Assembly (NCBI GenBank): GCA_023402845.1
Contig: JAEYFP010000018.1
Coordinates: forward strand, 1-10,809
Direction of reading: 5' to 3'
Origin: Bacillota bacterium
Lineage (GTDB): Bacteria > Bacillota > Clostridia > Lachnospirales > Lachnospiraceae
Length of the DNA: 10,809 nucleotides
Shown here: positions 1-4,878 of the stretch, piece by piece
Position numbering within the stretch: position 1 is the stretch's first letter
Layout: each line of letters opens with the position of its first letter
Translations under genes and position numbers: made by a program
The notes under the pieces: model-generated
What the model saw: the letters and a program-made list of their open reading frames with translations, nothing else
Database searches by the model: none
Told to the model about the DNA's origin: nothing

Positions 1-617
1 CCTGGGGAAATGTCAGCGGAATCGACCGGGAAAAGGGACTTTTCGTGATTAAACCAAGCGGTGTGGAATATGAGGAATTAAAGCCGGAGGATATGGTTGT
101 TGTAGATTTGGAGGGAACTGTGGCAGAAGGCAGATATAAACCTTCTTCAGATACGGCAACACATTTGGAGCTGTATAAGGCTTTCCCGGAAATCGGGGGA
201 ATCGTCCATACACACTCCTCCTATGCGACATCATGGGCGCAGGCGGGAAGAGGCATTCCGTGCTACGGAACAACACATGCGGACTATATGTACGGAGAGA
301 TTCCATGTGCCAGAAGTTTGAGCGCAGAAGAAATCGATACGGAATATGAAAAGAATACGGGTTTGCTGATTATCGAAACGTTCAAGGAAAAGAATGTGAT
401 GTCAGTGACGGCAGTATTATGCGCCAACCATGGCCCGTTTACCTGGGGCAGGGACGCAAAGGAGGCAGTACATAATGCAGTCGTATTGGAAGAGGTGGCT
501 AAAATGGCATACCGAACGGAGCTGATCAACAAACAAGTCCAGCCCGCTCCGCAGGTACTGCAAGACAAGCACTACAACAGAAAACACGGCGCCAACGCAT
601 ACTATGGACAAACCTAG
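1..617 (+). CDS. araD: L-ribulose-5-phosphate 4-epimerase (AraD), 5'-truncated by the window edge
   Basis: Class II aldolase-fold enzyme that interconverts L-ribulose 5-phosphate and D-xylulose 5-phosphate, the last step of L-arabinose catabolism in the cytoplasm. The frame is open from base 3 and reads WGNVSGIDREKG into the window, so the gene begins upstream; the GTG at 45 is internal. About 204 residues are visible against 231 in the E. coli enzyme, so roughly 27 are missing. Seen, numbering the GTG codon at 45 as residue 1: the zinc-ligand motif HTHS (H55, H57), THADY with a conserved Asp (D80), NHGPFTWG (H129 as third zinc histidine), and the C-terminal HGANAYYGQ containing the family's conserved tyrosine pair. 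Similarity to AraD extends over the whole visible length. UlaF/SgbE paralogues perform the same reaction in ascorbate pathways and cannot be excluded without the upstream genes. No intrinsic terminator follows; a repeat array starts at the stop codon. Confidence 0.93.
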   Translation, partial: WGNVSGIDREKGLFVIKPSGVEYEELKPEDMVVVDLEGTVAEGRYKPSSDTATHLELYKAFPEIGGIVHTHSSYATSWAQAGRGIPCYGTTHADYMYGEIPCARSLSAEEIDTEYEKNTGLLIIETFKEKNVMSVTAVLCANHGPFTWGRDAKEAVHNAVVLEEVAKMAYRTELINKQVQPAPQVLQDKHYNRKHGANAYYGQT

Positions 618-983
618 AGCACTTAGCGAGGTATTGTCGAGCTTAGTGCGAAGGTTGTTCGAAGGAACTTGGCGAGGTGTTCCACGAGCCTAGTGAATCG
701 AACTTCCAAATACATAGCGAGGTACTTACGAGCTTAGTGCGAAGGTTGTTCGAAGGAACTTGGCGAGGTACTCCACGAGCCTAGTGAATCGAACTTCCAA
801 ATATATTTAGCGAGATATTTACGAGCCTTAGTGCGAAGGTTGTTCGAAGGAACTTGGTGAGGTACTCCACGAGCCTAGTGAATCGAACTTCCAAATATAT
901 AGCGAGGTATTTACGAGCCTTAGTGCGAAGGTTGTTCGAAGGAACTTGGTGAGGTACTACACAAGCCTGGTGAATCGAACTTC
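618..983. repeat. Tandem array: four ~92-bp dimers of two ~46-bp half-units
   Basis: This fills nearly all of the gene-free stretch between araD and transketolase. Dimers start at 624, 715, 808 and 900 (periods 91, 93, 92). Each splits into an A half beginning TAGCGAGGT (624, 715, 808, 900) and a B half beginning TGGYGAGGT (670, 761, 855, 947). The two halves share GCGAGGT, CGAGC and TAGTG at matching positions, so the array is eight diverged monomers in A-B order. Copies 3 and 4 are most alike: both have GAGCCTTAGTG and TTGGTGAGG, where copies 1 and 2 have GAGCTTAGTG and TTGGCGAGG. The last B half is degenerate and short. Each dimer contains an imperfect palindrome: in copy 1, GTTCGA (657-662) pairs with TCGAAC (698-703), and inside it CTTGGC (668-673) pairs with GCCTAG (688-693) with one mismatch. 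The period is not a multiple of three and no long frame crosses it, so it is non-coding. Its function is unknown. Confidence 0.93.
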
Positions 984-1008
984 TTACTATTTATTTAAAG
1001 ATTTAAAG

Positions 1009-1015
1009 AAAGGAT
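1009..1015 (+). promoter_or_regulatory. Ribosome binding site of the transketolase N-subunit
   Basis: AAAGGATG lies about eight bases before the ATG at 1024 and fixes that start. The A/T-rich stretch between the last repeat and this site (984-1008) shows no convincing -35/-10 pair, so the transketolase promoter may lie in or before the repeat array. Confidence 0.6.
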
Positions 1016-1023
1016 GACAATTC

Positions 1024-1860
1024 ATGAACAAACTGGAATTGCAAAAAACAGCCAACGAAATCCGCAAGGGCGTCTTAACAGCGGTACATGCCGCTAAAGC
1101 GGGCCATCCGGGCGGATCCTTATCATCGGCAGATATTATGACGTATCTTTACTTTGAGGAGATGAATATCGATCCGGAAAATCCAGCAAAACCGGACAGA
1201 GATCGTTTTGTGTTGTCAAAGGGGCACTGCGCGCCGGGTCTCTACTCGACACTGGCACACAGGGGATATTTTCCGGTGGAGGAGTTAGTGACGCTCCGTA
1301 AGCTCGGTTCCCATTTGCAGGGACATCCCTGTATGCAGCATACGCCGGGTATTGATATGAGCAGCGGCTCATTGGGACAGGGGGTTTCCGTTGCAACGGG
1401 AATGGCGCTTTCCGCAAAGCTTTTCCATGATGATTACAGAGTTTATGCACTGCTTGGAGACGGAGAGCTGGCAGAAGGACAGGTCTGGGAAGCGGCGATG
1501 TTTGCAGGGCATAAAAAGCTGGATAACCTTGTTGTGGTTGTGGATAACAACGGACTGCAAATAGACGGACCGATCACAGAGGTATGCAATTCCTATCCGA
1601 TCGATGAGAAATTTAAAGCATTTAATTTTCATGTCATCAATTGTAGTGCACATGATTTTGATGAACTTGCGGCAGCATTTGAAGAGGCAAGAAATACAAA
1701 GGGGATGCCGACGGCTATTATTGCAAAGAGTATCAAGGGCAAGGATGTATCCTTTATGGAGAACAATGTGGCATGGCATGGTGCGGCCCCAAATGACGAG
1801 CAGTATGAAGTCGCAATGGAAGACCTTAAGAAAGTAGGTGAAGCATTATGTCAGAAGTAA
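1024..1860 (+). CDS. Transketolase, N-terminal (thiamine pyrophosphate-binding) subunit
   Basis: First half of a split transketolase, which moves two-carbon ketol units between sugar phosphates (for example xylulose 5-phosphate to ribose 5-phosphate) in the non-oxidative pentose phosphate pathway, using thiamine pyrophosphate and a divalent metal. The 278-residue length is typical of the separate N-subunit. Visible landmarks: AGHPGGSLS (about residues 26-34), SKGHCAPGLY (66-74), SGSLGQGVSVATG (114-126), and the cofactor/metal motif LLGDGELAEG (143-152) continuing to VVVDNNGLQIDG (171-182). The start is supported by AAAGGATG just upstream. The 3' end overlaps the next gene by 13 bp, implying coupled translation of the two subunits. 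The araD product D-xylulose 5-phosphate is its natural substrate, which fits the neighbourhood. Confidence 0.93.
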   Translation: MNKLELQKTANEIRKGVLTAVHAAKAGHPGGSLSSADIMTYLYFEEMNIDPENPAKPDRDRFVLSKGHCAPGLYSTLAHRGYFPVEELVTLRKLGSHLQGHPCMQHTPGIDMSSGSLGQGVSVATGMALSAKLFHDDYRVYALLGDGELAEGQVWEAAMFAGHKKLDNLVVVVDNNGLQIDGPITEVCNSYPIDEKFKAFNFHVINCSAHDFDELAAAFEEARNTKGMPTAIIAKSIKGKDVSFMENNVAWHGAAPNDEQYEVAMEDLKKVGEALCQK

Positions 1861-2789
1861 AGAAGATCGCAACGAGAGTCAGCTATGGCAATGCTTTAGT
1901 CGAGCTTGGAAATGAACATGATGATCTTGTCGTACTGACTGCGGATCTGGCAGCGGCTTGCAAGACAGATATTTTTATGAAGGTACATCCGGATAAGCAT
2001 ATTAACTGCGGTATCGCGGAGACGAATATGACCTGTATTGCGGCGGGAATAGCAACGACCGGCAGAGTGCCGTTTGCAAGCTCCTTTGCAATGTTTTCGG
2101 CAGGAAGATCCTTTGAACAGGTAAGAAACAGCATTGGCTATCCCCATTTGAACGTGAAAATCGGAGCAACCCATGCCGGCATATCGGTAGGCGAGGACGG
2201 AGCATCGCATCAGTGTAATGAGGATATTGCGCTGATGAGAACAATTCCGGGAATGGTCATTATTTCACCGGCGGATGATGTGGAAGCAAGAGCAGCCGTA
2301 AAAGCGGCTTATGAATATGTGGGACCGGTCTATATGCGTTTCGGACGTGCGGCAGTGCCGGTATTCAATGACGAGTCAACTTATCAGTTCGAGATGGGCA
2401 AGGGCATTGTACTGCGCGAAGGAAAAGATGTGACGATTGTGGCGACGGGACTTACGGTTCCGGAATCGATGGGAGCGGCAGAGCTGCTTGCAGCGGATGG
2501 GATTGATGCGGAAGTGATCAACATTCACACGATTAAGCCGCTTGATGAGGAATTGATTCTTGCATCGGCAAAGAAGACCGGAAAGGTTGTGACAGCGGAA
2601 GAACATTCTGTGATAGGAGGCCTGGGAAGTGCGGTTTGTGATGCACTATGTGCAAAGCTTCCGACTCCGGTTATGAAGATCGGTATGCAGGATGTATATG
2701 GCGAGTCAGGCTCCGCCTCCGCACTTGTTCACAAATATCTGCTGGATGCGGAGGGCATCTATCAGCAGGTGAAGGATTTTATGAAGTAA
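1848..2789 (+). CDS. Transketolase, C-terminal subunit (pyrimidine-binding plus C-terminal domains)
   Basis: Second half of the split transketolase, 313 residues, carrying the domain that contacts the aminopyrimidine ring of thiamine pyrophosphate and the C-terminal transketolase domain. Seen: HINCGIAETNM (about residues 51-61), where E58 matches the glutamate that activates the cofactor; GRVPFASSFAMF (72-83); the GATHAGISVGEDGASHQ stretch (106-122); and a C-terminal domain with TAEEHSVIGGLGSAV. The ATG at 1848 overlaps the preceding gene's stop in another frame, with AGGTG a few bases upstream. A strong hairpin-plus-T terminator follows within 15 bases, so the two subunits end one transcription unit. 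DXS can be set aside because DXS is a single longer chain and this is the standard split-transketolase layout. Confidence 0.93.
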   Translation: MSEVKKIATRVSYGNALVELGNEHDDLVVLTADLAAACKTDIFMKVHPDKHINCGIAETNMTCIAAGIATTGRVPFASSFAMFSAGRSFEQVRNSIGYPHLNVKIGATHAGISVGEDGASHQCNEDIALMRTIPGMVIISPADDVEARAAVKAAYEYVGPVYMRFGRAAVPVFNDESTYQFEMGKGIVLREGKDVTIVATGLTVPESMGAAELLAADGIDAEVINIHTIKPLDEELILASAKKTGKVVTAEEHSVIGGLGSAVCDALCAKLPTPVMKIGMQDVYGESGSASALVHKYLLDAEGIYQQVKDFMK

Positions 2790-2802
2790 ATTTGATTGAT
2801 CA

Positions 2803-2836
2803 AAAGCGTGGTTTGTTATCAAACTGCGCTTTTTTT
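2803..2836 (+). terminator. Intrinsic terminator of the transketolase unit
   Basis: Thirteen-bp stem AAAGCGTGGTTTG (2803-2815) against CAAACTGCGCTTT (2820-2832), including two G-U wobble pairs, with loop TTAT, running straight into a T tract (2830-2836). The symmetric A's on the 5' side could let it act on both strands, but no convergent gene is present. Confidence 0.9.
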
Positions 2837-2892
2837 GTACATTCCAGGAGCGGGCATTTCTACATGGAAATGAAATAAGTTCTTAAAAAAGA

Positions 2893-2929
2893 TAGACAGA
2901 AATATTTCTACTATGCTAGACTCATAGTA
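2893..2929 (+). promoter_or_regulatory. Putative promoter with overlapping dyad (operator-like)
   Basis: A perfect 7-bp inverted repeat, TACTATG (2909-2915) and CATAGTA (2923-2929), is separated by CTAGACT. A possible -35 TAGACA (2893-2898) and -10 TAGACT (2917-2922) lie 18 bp apart, with the -10 occupying the dyad centre. This would place a transcript start just before the short frame at 2972 and the DUF3842 gene. The promoter match is only moderate; the dyad is certain. A second small inverted repeat, CATTTC (2855-2860) and GAAATG (2867-2872), lies upstream. Confidence 0.4.
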
Positions 2930-2971
2930 ACTAAGCAACGAGCCTAAAAACAAGTGTTTATGGGAGGGTAT

Positions 2972-3130
2972 ATGAGAAAATTGGGAAAACTGTTTTTGGC
3001 TGTTTTTATGATGTTGGTTTTGACTGCCTGAAGCAGCAAAGAGGTGCTTGAAAACGAATCGGCTGCTGCAGAGAGACTAATGAGTGCAGGAAGCACTGAA
3101 CGGAGGCTGTATGAAGATTGTCGTCATTGA
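2972..3130 (+). pseudogene. Lipoprotein signal-peptide remnant with stop codon at the lipobox cysteine
   Basis: An excellent Shine-Dalgarno, GGGAGGG (2962-2968), precedes ATG 2972, which reads MRKLGKLFLAVFMMLVLTA and then TGA (3029-3031). This is a textbook lipoprotein signal peptide: positive N-terminus, hydrophobic core, and LTA where a cysteine should follow. TGA is one base from the cysteine codons TGC and TGT. Past the stop the same frame continues with SSKEVLENESAAAERLM, the serine-rich start expected of a mature lipoprotein, but closes at 3128-3130 inside the next gene. No lipoprotein body remains, so beyond the nonsense codon most of the gene is missing. It could instead be a real 19-residue hydrophobic peptide or leader peptide. 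The interpretation as a decayed gene is inference; the sequence facts are direct. Confidence 0.55.
3083..3097 (+). other. Small hairpin just before the DUF3842 ribosome binding site
   Basis: AGTGC (3083-3087), loop AGGAA, GCACT (3093-3097). It sits five bases before GGAGG (3102-3106). A hairpin with the same AGGAA loop occurs downstream of the gene at 3532-3546. It may be chance. Confidence 0.35.
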
Positions 3131-3509
3131 CGGACAGGGAGGAAATGTAGGACGGATGCTGATTGAACGGCTGGTAAAGCGGCTGCCCAAGGCGCGGATT
3201 GTTGCAGTAGGGACGAACAGCATCGCAACCGCAAATATGCTGAAGGCCGGCGTGAAGTTGGGAGCTACAGGCGAAAATGCGACGATTGTGAATGCACGTG
3301 ATGCAGATTATATTGTTGGCCCCATCGGTATCATAGCTGCAGATTCTCTTTTAGGTGAAATCACTCCGAATATGGCGGTCGCGGTAGGGAGCAGCAGTGC
3401 AAGGAAAATATTGATTCCGAGCATAAAGTGCAATAATTATGTTGTCGGGACAAAAGAAATAGCATTGGATAAGCTGATTGAACTGGCGGTGGAAGAAATC
3501 CAGGAATGA
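3111..3509 (+). CDS. DUF3842 family protein of unknown function
   Basis: A 132-residue protein starting MKIVVIDGQGGNVGRMLIERL. I recognise it as the DUF3842 family, small proteins common in Clostridia with no assigned activity. The beta strand plus glycine-rich IDGQGGNVG turn (residues 5-13) followed by an amphipathic helix resembles a nucleotide-binding start. Later comes NARDADYIVGPIGIIAADSLLGEITPNMA, then SSSARKILIPS. No signal peptide or membrane segment is visible, so it is probably cytoplasmic. ATG 3111 is chosen because GGAGG lies four bases upstream of the CTGT spacer's end; an in-frame GTG at 3084 has no such site and would place it inside a hairpin. It lies 100 bp before the ECF/kinase pair, in the same direction, with no terminator between, so co-transcription is possible. 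Confidence 0.85.
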   Translation: MKIVVIDGQGGNVGRMLIERLVKRLPKARIVAVGTNSIATANMLKAGVKLGATGENATIVNARDADYIVGPIGIIAADSLLGEITPNMAVAVGSSSARKILIPSIKCNNYVVGTKEIALDKLIELAVEEIQE

Positions 3510-3531
3510 AGCAGGCACCCTTTTATAAACA

Positions 3532-3585
3532 ATACCAGGAAGGTATGACATTCCAGAAGGAATCAAAAGGAAACCTATAATTGTA
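3532..3585 (+). promoter_or_regulatory. Run of small hairpins in the leader of the ECF transporter gene
   Basis: Two perfect 5-bp stems follow each other: ATACC-AGGAA-GGTAT (3532-3546) and ATTCC-AGAA-GGAAT (3550-3563), then a 3-bp AGG-AAA-CCT stem near 3568-3576. They occupy the 100-nt gap between the DUF3842 gene and the S component. No T tract follows, so they are not a terminator. I do not recognise conserved cores of the TPP, FMN, THF or preQ1 riboswitches. A four-codon frame, ATG AAA GGA ATG then TAA (3591-3605), overlaps the next gene's ribosome binding site. Confidence 0.35.
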
Positions 3586-3609
3586 TTTTTATGAAAGGAA
3601 TGTAATACT

Positions 3610-4158
3610 ATGAACCAGAAAACAAAGAAAATAACGTTATCAGGAGTATGTCTGGCACTTTGCCTCCTGCTTCCATTTTTAACAGGGCAGATTCCTGAAA
3701 TTGGAAGTGTCTTGAGCCCTATGCACATTCCGGTGCTGCTGTGCGGTTTTTTGTGTGGTTGGCAGTATGGACTGGTAGTCGGTTTTATCGCTCCTCTGCT
3801 TAGATTTCTATTATTCCAGATGCCGCCGGTTTTTCCGATCGGAACGGCCATGGCATTTGAACTGGCCGCTTATGGCACTGTTACGGGACTGTTATACCGC
3901 AGGCTGCCAAAGAAAAATATAAATATCTATATCGTATTAATCACTGCCATGCTCATCGGCAGGATCGTATGGGGCTGTGTGCAATTATTTCTATCCGGCA
4001 TTACCCAAAATCCGTTTACCTGGCAGGCATTTATATCCGGTGCATTTATTACGGCTATTCCGGGTATTATTATTCATATTTTGATTATTCCCCCGATTGT
4101 GATTGCTCTAAAGAAAACGGGATTGCTTGAAGATGAAAGAGTTGTAATCAATGACTAG
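3610..4158 (+). CDS. ECF transporter substrate-binding (S) component, substrate unknown
   Basis: A 182-residue, very hydrophobic protein with about six membrane segments (roughly residues 8-26, 34-51, 53-70, 76-95, 104-124, 141-168). This matches the integral membrane S components that capture vitamins or similar solutes for energy-coupling-factor importers. Typical features are the MHIPVLLCGFLCGWQYGLVVGFIAPLL block (38-64) and the small-residue-rich first helix that docks on the shared ECF module. No ATPase or T-component gene is in the window, so it would use a housekeeping ECF module encoded elsewhere. AGGAA (3596-3600) supports ATG 3610. Its end overlaps the next gene by 8 bp, so transporter and kinase are coupled. 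A PanT-like (pantothenate) role is one possibility, held at low confidence. Confidence 0.85.
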   Translation: MNQKTKKITLSGVCLALCLLLPFLTGQIPEIGSVLSPMHIPVLLCGFLCGWQYGLVVGFIAPLLRFLLFQMPPVFPIGTAMAFELAAYGTVTGLLYRRLPKKNINIYIVLITAMLIGRIVWGCVQLFLSGITQNPFTWQAFISGAFITAIPGIIIHILIIPPIVIALKKTGLLEDERVVIND

Positions 4159-4747
4159 TCATGTAATTGATAAGCGATATGCAACGTTTATTCCGCTGAT
4201 AACGGCTCTTGAAGAAAAGCGGAAAATAAAGCAGCGTCTTGTTGTCGGAATCGACGGCAATTCGGCCGCAGGTAAAACGACATTGGCACAGTATTTAAGT
4301 GAGCTGTATGAATGTGAGATTATTCATATGGATGATTTTTTCCTGCCGTTGCCTTTGAGAACAGAAGAGCGTTTGACACAGCCGGGCGGCAATGTGCATT
4401 ATGAACGATTTATAGAAGAGGTGGTAAAGGGCGTGCAAAGCGAACGGGAATTTTCTTATCATCTCTTTTCTTGCAAAGAAATGAACTATATTGGAGAGAG
4501 TATGGTCAGCGGCCGGAAAATGCTGGTGATAGAAGGTGCCTATTCTATGCGGCCCGAATTCGGTGAACTCTATGATTTCAAGATTTTTATGAAGCTGTCT
4601 TATGAAAAGCAGTTAGAACGGATTCGAAAACGAAATGGGGAGAAGCAGTGTGAAATTTTTTGTAAAAAGTGGATTCCCATGGAAAATAGTTATTTTGAGG
4701 CATTTCAAGTAGAGCGCGGCTGTGATTTTATCTTTGACGGAAAATGA
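4151..4747 (+). CDS. Uridine kinase/NRK-like P-loop kinase, coupled to the ECF S component
   Basis: A 198-residue cytoplasmic kinase of the uridine kinase/phosphoribulokinase superfamily. Walker A is GIDGNSAAGKTT (residues 33-44). The acceptor-side motif HMDDFFLP (59-66) is followed by RTEERLTQPGGNVHYERF (70-87), as in nucleoside and nicotinamide riboside kinases. A lid-like RIRKRNGEKQ and a WIPMENSYFEAF motif lie near the C-terminus. The reaction should be ATP-dependent phosphorylation of a small hydroxylated substrate. Translation starts inside the S component gene (8-bp overlap), so the likely job is to phosphorylate the imported compound and trap it; this is inference. The substrate is unknown: uridine, a vitamin precursor or a riboside are all open. 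No terminator with a T tract follows before the LacI gene. Confidence 0.8.
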   Translation: MTSHVIDKRYATFIPLITALEEKRKIKQRLVVGIDGNSAAGKTTLAQYLSELYECEIIHMDDFFLPLPLRTEERLTQPGGNVHYERFIEEVVKGVQSEREFSYHLFSCKEMNYIGESMVSGRKMLVIEGAYSMRPEFGELYDFKIFMKLSYEKQLERIRKRNGEKQCEIFCKKWIPMENSYFEAFQVERGCDFIFDGK

Positions 4748-4763
4748 GTTGTGTTAATAAATT

Positions 4764-4777
4764 AAGTAAATTTACTT
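4764..4777. promoter_or_regulatory. 14-bp perfect palindrome overlapping the lacI-family gene promoter
   Basis: AAGTAAATTTACTT is a perfect palindrome. Its GTAAA|TTTAC half-sites resemble LacI-family operators, though the usual central CG is absent. It abuts the -35 proposed at 4776-4781, where a bound repressor would block RNA polymerase, so it is a candidate autoregulatory operator. Confidence 0.4.
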
Positions 4778-4804
4778 TACAATTTTCTTGCCAAGTGATA
4801 TCCT
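4776..4804 (+). promoter_or_regulatory. Putative promoter of the LacI-family/manA unit
   Basis: TTTACA (4776-4781) and TATCCT (4799-4804) are separated by 17 bp, with a start expected near 4811. It is flanked by a palindrome upstream (4764-4777) and a dyad downstream (4817-4841). Confidence 0.45.
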
Positions 4805-4816
4805 AAATAAGGAAAA

Positions 4817-4841
4817 ACTTAACTGATGTTTGCAGTTAAGT
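4817..4841. promoter_or_regulatory. 9-bp-arm inverted repeat upstream of the LacI-family gene
   Basis: ACTTAACTG (4817-4825) and CAGTTAAGT (4833-4841) are perfect arms around ATGTTTG. No T run follows, so it is not a usual terminator. Its position just downstream of the proposed transcript start suits an operator or a leader hairpin. Confidence 0.45.
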
Positions 4842-4878
4842 AAGGAAAAGGGATTTTTAAAACGTGGGGGCAAGAAAA

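Noticed and set aside
618..983. CRISPR-like repeat array
   Set aside because: The repeats are contiguous, diverged and fill the whole period. There are no unique spacers and no cas genes.
1369..1779. 136-residue minus-strand frame inside the transketolase N-subunit
   Set aside because: It is antisense to a highly conserved gene, and its cysteine- and isoleucine-rich translation looks random.
2648..2878. 76-residue frame across the end of the transketolase C-subunit
   Set aside because: It is out of frame with the real gene, runs through the terminator and has no recognisable domain or ribosome binding site.
3029..3031. TGA read as selenocysteine at the lipobox
   Set aside because: Lipid attachment needs cysteine, no selenocysteine insertion element was recognised, and the frame ends soon after, so recoding is not supported.
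3510..3609. Known vitamin riboswitch (TPP, FMN, THF, preQ1) before the ECF gene
   Set aside because: None of the conserved core motifs I know for these classes is visible; only short simple hairpins are present.
3351..3851. 166-residue open frame on the minus strand across the DUF3842/ECF gap
   Set aside because: It is antisense to two convincing genes, and its translation is low-complexity and unlike any family I know.
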